The notes beneath the pieces were generated by a model, which had not been told where the DNA came from, ran no database searches, and saw only the letters and a list, made by a program, of their open reading frames with translations. Position numbers and translations under genes: made by a program. From positions 15,509 to 40,823 of the forward strand of contig DBYT01000004.1 of the NCBI GenBank assembly GCA_002309915.1: a stretch of DNA of 25,315 nt, written 5' to 3'. This stretch comes from Bacteroidales bacterium UBA1179 (GTDB lineage: Bacteria; Bacteroidota; Bacteroidia; Bacteroidales; Bacteroidaceae). Position 1 is the stretch's first letter. Every line of letters starts with the position of its first letter. This document shows, one piece after another, positions 7,161-15,455 of the stretch.

Positions 7161-7857
7161 GCTGCTTGACAGTATGTTGCAGCATGCGGACCCCGCGCAG
7201 GTGGAGGGTCTGATGCGTTTTTTCAAGACCGGCCCCGGCCAATACGGCTATGGTGACCTTTTCCTTGGAATCAAGGTTCCGGTTACACGATCCGTGGTTA
7301 AGGAGTGCTGGAAGGATGTGGGCTTTACCGAACTTGAGGAGTGCGTTACAAACAAGTATCACGAGGTTCGTCTGGCTGCCCTGCTTGCCCTTGTCGAGAT
7401 ATTCGGCCACAACAAAAAGAATACTGCCCTGCAGAAACAGTGCGTGGATTTCTATCTCTCGCACACTGACTACATAAACAACTGGGATCTTGTGGACCTT
7501 TCATGCTATCCGTTGCTGGGAACCTGGCTGCTTGACAAGGACCGCAGTCTGTTGTATGATCTGGCCCGCAGCGGCAAGACCATCTGGGAGCAGCGTATAG
7601 GAATGGTTAGCACCATGCAGTTTATCCGTCACGGCCAGACTGCCGATACCTACGCCATTGCCGATATACTGCTTAACCACAAACATGACCTGATACAGAA
7701 AGCGGTAGGCTGGCTGCTGCGTGAAGCCGGCAAGCGCAATGCTGATGAACTCCGTCAGTGGCTCCGTCCCCGAGCTCATACCATGCCCCGCACCGCCCTG
7801 CGCTACGCCATCGAGAAATTCCCCGACACCGAGCGCCGCGCCTGGCTTGAAAACTAG
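7153..7857 (+). CDS. AlkD-like DNA alkylation repair protein
   Basis: A 234-residue all-helical HEAT-like repeat protein of the AlkD family, DNA glycosylases that remove N3- and N7-alkylated purines without base flipping. Family landmarks are RFFKTGPGQYGYGDLFLGIKVP (about 22-43), NNWDLVD (109-115), KAVGWLLREAGKR (183-195) and MPRTALRYAIEKF (211-223). Trp111, Asp115 and Trp187 fall where Bacillus cereus AlkD has its Trp109, Asp113 and Trp187 active-site residues, so the enzyme looks intact. The start overlaps the end of the MurU-like gene by 8 bases, implying co-translation, although the functions do not obviously match. The stop codon converges on that of the minus-strand DUF4922 gene. Confidence 0.9.
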   Translation: MNKLLDSMLQHADPAQVEGLMRFFKTGPGQYGYGDLFLGIKVPVTRSVVKECWKDVGFTELEECVTNKYHEVRLAALLALVEIFGHNKKNTALQKQCVDFYLSHTDYINNWDLVDLSCYPLLGTWLLDKDRSLLYDLARSGKTIWEQRIGMVSTMQFIRHGQTADTYAIADILLNHKHDLIQKAVGWLLREAGKRNADELRQWLRPRAHTMPRTALRYAIEKFPDTERRAWLEN

Positions 7858-10001
7858 TAGAAACGACCTAAAGAGGTGTGGGGGTAGTAGTGCTGCAGGA
7901 TCTCACGGTAGGTGTATCCCTTGGCGGCCATTACGGCGGCACCTATCTGGCACAGTCCCACTCCGTGACCCCAGCCGGCTCCCTTAAGCGTGAATCCGTC
8001 CTGAGTCTTTTCAATTATAAACGCGCTGCTGAACAGGTGTGATTCTGACAGCGTGCGTCGGATCTCCAGTTCCTTGCCTATGGTTACGGTACTCTTGGTG
8101 CCTTGAATCTCCAATTCATAGATACGGCCCGACGGTCCGCGTTTTATGGGTCGAAGGTCAACTATATCACCTATATCCAAACCTGATTTGCGGCGGAATA
8201 TGTCCGATATCTGAGCAGTCGTGTACTCAACCGTCCAGCGGTAGAAATCCGGGGTCTCCAGGTCGTAGCCGTTGAGTGATTCAGAGAGTATGTTGCCGTC
8301 GGCCGAGTTGCAGAATGACTTGGGCTCGGAGAGAATCCACTGACGGGCGTTCTCCTCGACAGTGAGGTCGGGCAATGCGCCCTCGTTTATGCTGCTGTCG
8401 CGCAGGGCTACCAGATAGGGTTTGTGCTCATCCTGCCAGCAGGTCTCGAACTCTTCGGTTATGCCTCCGCAGCATTTGCTGAACCGTGCATCGCACAGAT
8501 GACCTTCACTTACCAGTGTCTGGCCGAACGTGTCCTTTACGGCGGCCTGGGCTGCTGCGCTTATTATGCGTGTCCGGCCCTGGTAGCGCTGGCAGTGGTC
8601 ATCGGCACAGACATCAAAGAGGGTATGCTGGTCATGATCGTACCACTTTATGATACGGTTCAGGATATGGTCATTGGTTATGGGTCTGGCGGCATCGGCC
8701 TTACGATAGGGTGAACGGAGTTGTGCCAGCACCCAGCTGCGGGAAATTACGGCGTGGGCACGCAGGAACTCGCGGCTGGCGGTGGGCTTCATCTCCGATG
8801 ATATCACGCTGGTAAGGTATTCCTCTACCGGCAGGATGTTGATGGCCCGCACCAGTCCGTCCTCAACTATGAACTTGAGCTGGCCGGGGAATGTCTGCTC
8901 CTCCTTGCGCTCCCAGTGGAAACCGATGCCGATGGTTACGTCATGCAGGGTGAAAGTGGCGCCGTGGTCATTGGGCTTAAGCGTAAGGCTGTCTATAAGC
9001 ACGCCGTTCCAACTCAGGCGTCCCTGGACAGCACTGATGCTCATCTCGCCTTCAAAACTGCTACGGCTGTCAGTGTAACTGTCATTCAGACAGAAACGGA
9101 TTTCGCGGGCAGCCATTATGCCGACCCTGATCTTGGGCTGCTGCGGGGTGACCTGGCGGTAGATGTCAAGCACCTGACGTTCGGTCAGTGACTCAAAATC
9201 CTCCTTGCGCGGAGTGATTACCATACCGAACATGTCAATTCCTCCGGGGCTGACCAGAATCCTGCCTTCCTGGGCGTAATAGCAGTCGGGGCGGTGCTTG
9301 CTTCGGGGGATTATGGCGGTTATGACCTGACCGTCGCGGTTGAATGAGAGCACGTTCATACGCGGCTCATAATCACCGTCATAGACTGTCATGCCGCTTA
9401 TGTAATCCCACAGCCGGGCCGGGTCCGATCCCTTGATTACAATCACCGGGAATCCGAACGGCTGTATCGTTATGGGCTCATCCTTGGCGGGAGGCTCGTT
9501 CTCACGCAGTTTGTCCAGGAGCGGTATTCCCTCTGATCGTCCTATCTGCATATGAAGGTGGTCAGGGGCCGATGCTCCGCTGCGCGGGCCGTTGTAGAAT
9601 ATCATGTAACCGGGCTCAAGTTGTCCGGCTATCTTCAGCATCTTCTCATAGCAGTCCTGGAATTTCTGGGGTCGATGCGCACGGCTTACCACACAGAAAT
9701 GCTCGCGCAGTATGGGATAGGGGTTGAGCAGCAACTCAAAGCCGTCGCCTGCATCGAACGATATCTGCTCTACGGGCCGGTTCTCCCTGCAGAGGAAACA
9801 GGGGCGTACGGTTGTCTGTGCCGGCGCAACCTTTGCCGTAGTGGATATTATACGTGCGGGGTTGTGCTGCAATGCCAGACCCGATGATGACAGCACGCGG
9901 GTCTGTACCTGTTCCAGATTGTCAAAAGCCTGTTTGGCGGCCGGCCATACGGCCAACTGCTGCTCAAGGCAATCGCCAAGATGCTTGAATATCTCTTCCA
10001 T
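7854..10001 (-). CDS. DUF4922 (GalT/HIT-like) and SpoIID/LytB fusion protein
   Basis: A 715-residue protein counted from the ATG at 10001; a TTG one codon earlier is less likely because the ATG forms a TGATG junction with the glycosyltransferase stop. Residues 1-280 carry CFLC (68-71), LNPYPILREHFCVVSRAHRP, and DHLHMQ (147-152). The HxHxQ is the nucleotidyl-transfer motif of the GalT/Ap4A phosphorylase branch of the HIT superfamily, and this region corresponds to DUF4922. Residues about 290-710 are a SpoIID/LytB domain: PVEEYLTSVISSEM with the catalytic-type Glu403, RAHAVISRSWVLAQL, and a C-terminal WGHGVGLCQIGAAVMAAKG. SpoIID cleaves denuded peptidoglycan glycan strands. There is no signal peptide or membrane anchor, which is odd for a wall enzyme. 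The fusion is seen directly; its reaction is unknown. Confidence 0.82.
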   Translation of the reverse strand: MEEIFKHLGDCLEQQLAVWPAAKQAFDNLEQVQTRVLSSSGLALQHNPARIISTTAKVAPAQTTVRPCFLCRENRPVEQISFDAGDGFELLLNPYPILREHFCVVSRAHRPQKFQDCYEKMLKIAGQLEPGYMIFYNGPRSGASAPDHLHMQIGRSEGIPLLDKLRENEPPAKDEPITIQPFGFPVIVIKGSDPARLWDYISGMTVYDGDYEPRMNVLSFNRDGQVITAIIPRSKHRPDCYYAQEGRILVSPGGIDMFGMVITPRKEDFESLTERQVLDIYRQVTPQQPKIRVGIMAAREIRFCLNDSYTDSRSSFEGEMSISAVQGRLSWNGVLIDSLTLKPNDHGATFTLHDVTIGIGFHWERKEEQTFPGQLKFIVEDGLVRAINILPVEEYLTSVISSEMKPTASREFLRAHAVISRSWVLAQLRSPYRKADAARPITNDHILNRIIKWYDHDQHTLFDVCADDHCQRYQGRTRIISAAAQAAVKDTFGQTLVSEGHLCDARFSKCCGGITEEFETCWQDEHKPYLVALRDSSINEGALPDLTVEENARQWILSEPKSFCNSADGNILSESLNGYDLETPDFYRWTVEYTTAQISDIFRRKSGLDIGDIVDLRPIKRGPSGRIYELEIQGTKSTVTIGKELEIRRTLSESHLFSSAFIIEKTQDGFTLKGAGWGHGVGLCQIGAAVMAAKGYTYREILQHYYPHTSLGRFY

Positions 10002-11338
10002 CAATTGTTGCGGTTAGTATTGATACGCCTCTGCAACTCTGCGGTGCGGAGGGAGTCCTTGTAAAGATTGTTTGCATTGACCTTGTCGGCACTAAGGGCT
10101 GCGTCGCTGTTGCCTTCCCAGCGGCGGCACAGGTAGAGCTCGTCAAAGATACGTCCCAGACGGTACTCTCCAGCTATACGGATGGCCACTGCATAATCCT
10201 CACCGTAACTTACGTTGGGAAATCCTATCTCACGTACTACAGGGGTGTAGAAGGCGCGGGGAGCACCCAGGCCGTTAATGCGCAGGGCGTTGTTGGGGCC
10301 GTTCTCATCGGTCCACTCACGATGGTCTATTATGCCGGGAGGCAGGGTCTCAAGATTGAAGTTGCACATGCGGTAACTGCCTATTACCATTGAGTAGCCG
10401 CCCTCACGGAATTTGTCAACTACTTTTTGCAAAGTGTCGGGGCCGCTGTATAGGTCATCGCTGTCCAGCTGGACTGCAAAACGACCGCATCGGCTGTCGT
10501 TGACCGCAAGGTTCCAGCAGCCGCCTATGCCCAGGTCGGTGCGCTCGGGTATGATGTGCACCAGACGCTTATCGGCCTTGGCAAGGTCCGATAGAATCTT
10601 TGTGGTGCCGTCAGTGGAGTGGTTGTCAACCACAATCACGTTGTACTGGCCGTCCAACTGCTGGCTCAGGGCCGATTTCACTGCATCGGCCACGGTACGC
10701 TCGCGGTTGCGGACAGGGATGATGACCGATGCCAGCACGGGGAAACGGCCCTCATCGGTGTTTACGGATGTTCCGGCTCCGGGCTTAAGGTAGCCGTCAA
10801 TCAGTCTGAGATGTTCGGTGCAGGCGGCCTCCATCTCTATCTGTACGTCGCGGTTGCGCGGGTTGACGTAGTCAAACTGCTTCTGGCCCGATGTGCGGAA
10901 ATCAGTCTCTGCAATGGTGTAGAGAGGCTGCGGCATACGTACTATGGGCAGGCTGCGCTGGATTGCCAGACGCATCTGGTAGAATCCTGCGGTTTTGAAC
11001 TCCTGGCCCTGGAACTCCAGGACTGCCTCTGTTGCGGCCGGGGTGATCAGCACCAGCGCACCAAAGTCAAAGTCATCCCTCAGGCTGCCTGCCTGGATGT
11101 CTATGAGCGGGGCGGGTGCCACGGCATCGGCCCCCATCATCTTGACGTAATCGGAATAGACAAGACCGGCTCCTGTGGAATCGGCATACTCTTTCATCCG
11201 GTTGGCTGCATCATCGGTTATGGTTACTTCCCTGCCGCTCAGATTGAGCAGAATATATTGGTTTCGGCATGCGCTCAGAGTCTCTCTGACAAACTGTGTT
11301 GAACTGCCGTATTGGGGTAAATCAATGGTCTGTATCAT
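10001..11338 (-). CDS. Family 2 glycosyltransferase with extra N-terminal GT-A-like domain
   Basis: A 445-residue cytoplasmic glycosyltransferase. The active GT2 domain spans about 200-430: FPVLASVIIPVRNRERTV, VIVVDNHSTDGTT, then the metal- and nucleotide-sugar-binding LDSDDLYS with Asp292-Asp294-Asp295, and YGEDYAVAIRIA with the acidic catalytic-base region. Residues 1-190 also look GT-A-like but decayed (AGLVYSDYVKMM, SLRDDFDFGALVLI, LPIVRMPQPLYTI) and lack a clear DXD. No membrane segment is present, so it probably acts on a soluble or membrane-surface acceptor. The stop shares one base with the start of the DUF4922-SpoIID gene (TGATG), so the two proteins are made together and probably act on the same glycan. 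Donor and acceptor cannot be told. Confidence 0.85.
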   Translation of the reverse strand: MIQTIDLPQYGSSTQFVRETLSACRNQYILLNLSGREVTITDDAANRMKEYADSTGAGLVYSDYVKMMGADAVAPAPLIDIQAGSLRDDFDFGALVLITPAATEAVLEFQGQEFKTAGFYQMRLAIQRSLPIVRMPQPLYTIAETDFRTSGQKQFDYVNPRNRDVQIEMEAACTEHLRLIDGYLKPGAGTSVNTDEGRFPVLASVIIPVRNRERTVADAVKSALSQQLDGQYNVIVVDNHSTDGTTKILSDLAKADKRLVHIIPERTDLGIGGCWNLAVNDSRCGRFAVQLDSDDLYSGPDTLQKVVDKFREGGYSMVIGSYRMCNFNLETLPPGIIDHREWTDENGPNNALRINGLGAPRAFYTPVVREIGFPNVSYGEDYAVAIRIAGEYRLGRIFDELYLCRRWEGNSDAALSADKVNANNLYKDSLRTAELQRRINTNRNN

Positions 11339-11365
11339 ATCAGCGAAAATAATGAATTATTTTAA

Positions 11366-11373
11366 TACCTTTG
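11366..11373 (+). promoter_or_regulatory. -7 box of the rlmN operon
   Basis: TACCTTTG matches TAnnTTTG exactly, in the 93-base gap between the divergent glycosyltransferase and rlmN genes. The expected start point (about 11380) leaves a leader of about 50 bases that contains the hairpin at 11383-11411. Confidence 0.55.
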
Positions 11374-11382
11374 TAATCTTTT

Positions 11383-11411
11383 AAGACGTAATGCCGACAA
11401 CATTACGTTTT
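11383..11411 (+). promoter_or_regulatory. Leader hairpin or operator before rlmN
   Basis: ACGTAATG at 11386-11393 and CATTACGT at 11401-11408 form a perfect 8-bp inverted repeat around a 7-base loop (CCGACAA). With the flanking A and T bases and one G-T pair the stem reaches 11 bp. It begins almost at the predicted transcription start. It may be a protein operator, a 5'-stabilising hairpin or a weak attenuator (a short T-run follows the core stem). The structure is seen; the role is not. Confidence 0.5.
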
Positions 11412-11431
11412 TAGGGTAAAGGAATAGAAAA

Positions 11432-12457
11432 ATGGCTCTGAAGAATCTGGTTGGAATGACATTGTCACAGCTGCAGCAGGTGGCTGTGGAGAACGGTATG
11501 CCCCTTTTTACCGCCAAGCAGATGGCCGATTGGCTCTACGTAAAGCAGGTCCGCTCCATTGATGACATGACCAACCTGTCTCTCAAGCACAGGGCCAAAC
11601 TGGCCGAGAACTATGAGGTGGGGCTGGCCGAGCCTTCGCATAAGGCAGCATCAACCGACGGTACGGTCAAGTACCTGTTCCCCGTACAGAATGACAAGTC
11701 TGTAGAGGCTGTTTACATTCCCGATGATGACCGCGCTACATTATGCATATCCAGTCAGGTGGGCTGCAAGATGGGCTGCGTGTTCTGCATGACAGGACGC
11801 CAGCACTATACCGCCAGCCTAACCGCAGGTGAGATACTCAACCAGATACTCTCTCTGCCGGGCAAGGAGAACCTGACCAACGTGGTGTTCATGGGCATGG
11901 GCGAGCCTCTGGATAATCTTGAGAACGTGCTTGCAGTCCAGGAGATAATGACCGCATCCTGGGGATTCGGCTGGAGCCCCAAGCGCATAACCATATCGAC
12001 GGTAGGCCTGCGCCGTGAACTCAAACAGCTTATTGAGGGCTGTGAGTGCCACATTGCAGTAAGCCTGCATGCTCCCACACCCGAGAAACGCCGTGAACTC
12101 ATTCCGGCCGAGAAGGCATTCTCAATGACTGAGATGCTCGAGGTGCTGCGCCGATATGATTTCAGCCACCAGCGCCGTCTCTCATTCGAGTACACCATGT
12201 TTGACGGTGTCAATGACTCCATAGATGACGCCCGCCAGCTTGTAAAGACCCTGAGCGGTCTGAGCTGCAGGGTCAATCTTATACGTTTCCATGCCATCCC
12301 CGACAGCCCGCTGCGTCCGGTACCCGAGGAGCGTATGGTAGAGTTCCGCGACTGGCTTACCGGCCACGGCGTGTTCGCAACCATACGTGCGTCACGCGGT
12401 GAGGATATATGGGCCGCCTGCGGAATGTTGAGTACAGCAAAGAATACACAATCCTAA
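11432..12457 (+). CDS. rlmN: Dual-specificity 23S rRNA/tRNA adenine C2 methyltransferase RlmN
   Basis: A 341-residue radical SAM enzyme that methylates C2 of A2503 in 23S rRNA and of A37 in certain tRNAs, helping reading accuracy. The 4Fe-4S cluster motif CxxxCxxC is GCKMGCVFC with Cys112, Cys116 and Cys119. The two mechanistic cysteines are also present: Cys105 in RATLCISSQVG and Cys330 near the C-terminus in DIWAACGML, the latter corresponding to the methyl-carrying Cys355 of E. coli. FMGMGEPLDN and ISTVGL motifs are typical. Full length. It is followed after 11 bases by the DUF4837 lipoprotein gene and then pdxA, an order I recall from other Bacteroidales but cannot confirm here. Confidence 0.97.
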   Translation: MALKNLVGMTLSQLQQVAVENGMPLFTAKQMADWLYVKQVRSIDDMTNLSLKHRAKLAENYEVGLAEPSHKAASTDGTVKYLFPVQNDKSVEAVYIPDDDRATLCISSQVGCKMGCVFCMTGRQHYTASLTAGEILNQILSLPGKENLTNVVFMGMGEPLDNLENVLAVQEIMTASWGFGWSPKRITISTVGLRRELKQLIEGCECHIAVSLHAPTPEKRRELIPAEKAFSMTEMLEVLRRYDFSHQRRLSFEYTMFDGVNDSIDDARQLVKTLSGLSCRVNLIRFHAIPDSPLRPVPEERMVEFRDWLTGHGVFATIRASRGEDIWAACGMLSTAKNTQS

Positions 12458-12468
12458 AACCACATATT

Positions 12469-13656
12469 ATGAAACAGTTTATCCTTAAGGTTTGCATGAT
12501 GCTGCTTGCGGTAACAGTTACCGTGGCATGCGGTGATGGTGCACAGAAGGGTGACAATGCCCGGGAAGGTGCACAGACTGAGGCAAATGCAAAGGCAAAG
12601 AGTGCCTCCAACACGGGAAAGGCCAAGAAATCCAAGAAAAAGAATAAGAAGTCAAGTAAGAAGAAATCAATATTTACCCCTCCTTCGGCAGGAGCTCCGT
12701 ATGAGGTGCTTCTGGTGGCCGGCGAGGAAGACTTCCGTACCGGCGCTGTCGATTCGCTGTACAATGTACTGACCGATGATGTTGCCGGCGTGGCCCAGTC
12801 AGAGCCCTGCTTCAAGGTGTCACGCATAAATCAGGCCGGTCTCTCAAAGACTCTGCGTCTGTGCCGTAACATTATCATCATAAATATCGATCCGGGCCAG
12901 TTCACAAAGGCCAAGTTCAAGTATTCAAGGGATGTATATGCCGCACCTCAGCTGGTAGTGACAATACAGGCCCATGACGTCAACCAGTTCAAGAGATTCG
13001 TGTCCGATAACCACGACATGATAATAGAATTCTTTACCAGAGCCGAGCTGAACCGTCAGATTGACCTGCTCAAGGAGGATCACCAGATGCATATGCGTGA
13101 GGAGGTCCGCAAGATGTTCGGTGCCGATATCTGGGTACCCGCGGAACTTACCAAGGTGATAACCGGACGCCACTTTGTCTGGGGACGTTGCGAGAGATTT
13201 GTCAAGAGGGTGGAGCAGGAACTCAACATTGTGGTTTACTCCTATCCGTACCGCGACCTGAATACATTCACTGAGGAGTACTTTGTCCGCAAGCGTGACT
13301 CCGTCATGAAGGCCAACATACCCGGTCCCACTGAGGGCAAGTACATGATGACCACCAAGGGATTCAATCTGGTATCGGACGAAGTTGTCCACAATCATTA
13401 CGCCCAGGTTGTCCGCGGACTCTGGAACATCAAGGACTACGATATGGGAGGCCCGTTCGTGTCAGTATCACGAGTTGATGAGAAGAACCAGCGCGTTGTG
13501 GTGGCCGAGGCTTTCGTTTATTACCCAAACAGTGCCAAACGTGACTACCTCCGTAAGCTCGAGGCTGCGCTCTACACGCTGCGTCTGCCTGATGAACTTG
13601 ACCTGGAGAAATTCAGCTACAATCTGGATGAAATCATAATTACACCTGAAGATTAA
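12469..13656 (+). CDS. DUF4837 family lipoprotein
   Basis: A 395-residue predicted lipoprotein. The ATG at 12469 is chosen because it opens directly onto a signal peptide, MKQFILKVCMMLLAVTVTVAC, with lipobox Cys21; the in-frame extension back to 12409 would run into rlmN. After the lipidated Cys comes a hydrophilic linker that becomes very lysine-rich at about 51-67, then a globular domain beginning APYEVLLVAGEEDF and ending FSYNLDEIIITPED. The body (SRINQAGLSKTLRLCRNIIIINIDP, VKRVEQELNIVVYSYPYRDLNTF) fits DUF4837, a Bacteroidetes family without known function. It lies 11 bases after rlmN and 12 bases before pdxA, so it is inside the same operon. No enzymatic motif is evident. Confidence 0.85.
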   Translation: MKQFILKVCMMLLAVTVTVACGDGAQKGDNAREGAQTEANAKAKSASNTGKAKKSKKKNKKSSKKKSIFTPPSAGAPYEVLLVAGEEDFRTGAVDSLYNVLTDDVAGVAQSEPCFKVSRINQAGLSKTLRLCRNIIIINIDPGQFTKAKFKYSRDVYAAPQLVVTIQAHDVNQFKRFVSDNHDMIIEFFTRAELNRQIDLLKEDHQMHMREEVRKMFGADIWVPAELTKVITGRHFVWGRCERFVKRVEQELNIVVYSYPYRDLNTFTEEYFVRKRDSVMKANIPGPTEGKYMMTTKGFNLVSDEVVHNHYAQVVRGLWNIKDYDMGGPFVSVSRVDEKNQRVVVAEAFVYYPNSAKRDYLRKLEAALYTLRLPDELDLEKFSYNLDEIIITPED

Positions 13657-13668
13657 CGATTTAAAGAT

Positions 13669-14760
13669 ATGAGTGAAAGGATAGTTGTAGGCATCACCCA
13701 GGGTGATGTGAACGGCATAGGATATGAGGTTATTCTCAAGACTTTTGAGGATCCCACCATGTTCGAGTTCTGCACCCCGGTAGTGTACGGCTCACCCAAA
13801 GTGATGACATATCATCGCAAGGCGATAGATTCTCCCACCAACTTCAACGTAGTGGACAGTGCCAGCGAGGCCCAGCCGGACCGCCTGAATGTTGTGAACT
13901 GCAACCAGGAGGATGTCAAGGTTGATTTCGGCATTCCCACCGAGGAGAGCGGACAGGCTGCATTCCAGGCTTTGGAACGTGCCGTCAAGGAGTATCGCGA
14001 GGGCAAGATCGATGTGCTGGTGACCGCACCCATCAACAAGAAGACTATCCACTCCGAGGCATTCCATTTCCCGGGACATACCGAGTATATTGAGGCTCAG
14101 CTGGGCGAGGGAAACAAGGCCCTGATGATCCTTATGAACAGTTCTATGAGAGTGGCTCTGGCTACCGTTCATGAGCCTATCGCCAAGGTGGCTTCACTGC
14201 TAAGCAAGGATCTCATCAAGGAGAAACTCAGAATACTCAACCGTTCACTCAAGACCGATTTCGGAATAGAGATACCGCGTATTGCAGTTCTGGCTTTGAA
14301 CCCCCATGCCAGCGATGACGGACTTATAGGCAAGGAGGAGAATGAGATCATAAAGCCTGCCATCGATGAGGCTGTGGCCGATAAGATCCAGTGCTTCGGC
14401 CCCTTCTCGGCCGACGGTTTCTTTGGCAGCGGCGAGTTCCGCAAGTTCGATGCGGTGCTGGCCATGTATCATGACCAGGGACTCATTCCGCTCAAGGCTC
14501 TTGATATGGAATGCGGCGTGAACTTTACCGCCGGTCTGCCTGTGGTACGCACATCACCTGATCACGGTACCGCATATGATATTGCCGGTCAGGGCGTGGC
14601 CAGCGAGGCTTCGATGCGTGAGGCCGTATTTGCAGCCATCGATATATTCCGCTCACGCCGCAACGAGGAGGAGATACATGCCAACCCCCTCCGTAAACTC
14701 TACTTTGACCGTCGCGACGACAGCGACAAGCTTAAGCATCTGGACGCAGGTAAGGAGTAA
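13669..14760 (+). CDS. pdxA: 4-hydroxythreonine-4-phosphate dehydrogenase PdxA
   Basis: A 363-residue NAD-dependent dehydrogenase of DXP-dependent vitamin B6 synthesis; it oxidises 4-phosphohydroxy-L-threonine, whose decarboxylated product is joined with deoxyxylulose phosphate by PdxJ. Metal-binding histidines match the E. coli set: His168 (TVHEP), His213 (NPHAS) and His268 (MYHDQGL). Other signatures are GITQGDVNGIGYEV at the N-terminus, VTAPINKK, FPGHTEYI and TSPDHGTAYDIAG. The length is slightly above the 330 or so residues of the E. coli enzyme, with an acidic and basic C-terminal extension after about residue 335. It ends 14 bases before the nucleotidyltransferase gene, so the following lipid-type genes may share its transcript. 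Confidence 0.96.
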   Translation: MSERIVVGITQGDVNGIGYEVILKTFEDPTMFEFCTPVVYGSPKVMTYHRKAIDSPTNFNVVDSASEAQPDRLNVVNCNQEDVKVDFGIPTEESGQAAFQALERAVKEYREGKIDVLVTAPINKKTIHSEAFHFPGHTEYIEAQLGEGNKALMILMNSSMRVALATVHEPIAKVASLLSKDLIKEKLRILNRSLKTDFGIEIPRIAVLALNPHASDDGLIGKEENEIIKPAIDEAVADKIQCFGPFSADGFFGSGEFRKFDAVLAMYHDQGLIPLKALDMECGVNFTAGLPVVRTSPDHGTAYDIAGQGVASEASMREAVFAAIDIFRSRRNEEEIHANPLRKLYFDRRDDSDKLKHLDAGKE

Positions 14761-14774
14761 AATCCTGGGAGTTT

Positions 14775-15455
14775 ATGCGTTTCGGCATCATTTCAGCAGG
14801 TGAGGGCAGCCGTCTGGCATCCGAAGGATTCAGTCAGCCCAAACCGTTGGTGCCTATCTGCGGCGTTCCCATGATAGAACGTCTGGTCCGCATCATGCAG
14901 GGTTGCGGGGCCGATAAGATTGCCGTTATCGTAAACGGAGAGAACCCTGAGACCGTCAGCCTGCTCAAGAGTCTGCCGGTGGACCTTGTCGTCAAAAAGA
15001 CCCCAACACCCATGCACAGCATGATGGAACTCGCTCCGTATCTGGAGGGGGACAGCTTTTGTGTTACCACCGTCGATACCGTCTTCTCCGAGAGCCGTTT
15101 CCGCACTATGATGGATGAGTTCTCAAAGAGCCCGCTGGACGGACTGATGGGCGTTACCTCATTGATTGATGATGAGAAACCGCTTTATGTCGATGTGGAC
15201 GGCGGGATGATGATAAAGGGATTCCATGACTTGCAGGATGGCTGCCGATACGTATCGGCCGGGATTTATGCCTTGAAGACCAGGGCTCTGGATGTACTTA
15301 AAGGCTGCCTTGACAGCGGACAGACCAGGATGCGCTATTTCCAGCGTCAGCTCCTGGAGGCCGGGATGCAGTTGAAGGCATTCGATATGGGACAGGTGGT
15401 CGATGTGGACCATGTGAGTGATGTGACCCGTGCCCAGGAGATAGCAAAACTATGA
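14775..15455 (+). CDS. Sugar/polyol-phosphate nucleotidyltransferase (MobA-like fold)
   Basis: A 226-residue GT-A-type nucleotidyltransferase. The signature is a variant, ISAGEGSRLASEGFSQPKPL (6-25), with GEGSRL where most have GxGTRL and the usual PK pair at 22-23. VTTVDTVFSE is the likely metal-binding Asp region, and VVDVDHVSDVTRAQEIA is the usual C-terminal placement of product-binding residues. Such enzymes activate sugar- or polyol-phosphates, for example inositol-1-phosphate to CDP-inositol. Because a CDP-alcohol phosphatidyltransferase lies two genes on, a CDP-activated alcohol is my preferred product, but this is inference. The stop overlaps the ATP-grasp start by 4 bases (ATGA). It is not closely similar to the MurU-like protein at 6417. 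Confidence 0.8.
   Translation: MRFGIISAGEGSRLASEGFSQPKPLVPICGVPMIERLVRIMQGCGADKIAVIVNGENPETVSLLKSLPVDLVVKKTPTPMHSMMELAPYLEGDSFCVTTVDTVFSESRFRTMMDEFSKSPLDGLMGVTSLIDDEKPLYVDVDGGMMIKGFHDLQDGCRYVSAGIYALKTRALDVLKGCLDSGQTRMRYFQRQLLEAGMQLKAFDMGQVVDVDHVSDVTRAQEIAKL

Noticed and set aside
10619..11302. A 227-codon open frame on the plus strand
   Set aside because: It is antisense to the family 2 glycosyltransferase; cysteine- and histidine-rich with no domain pattern.
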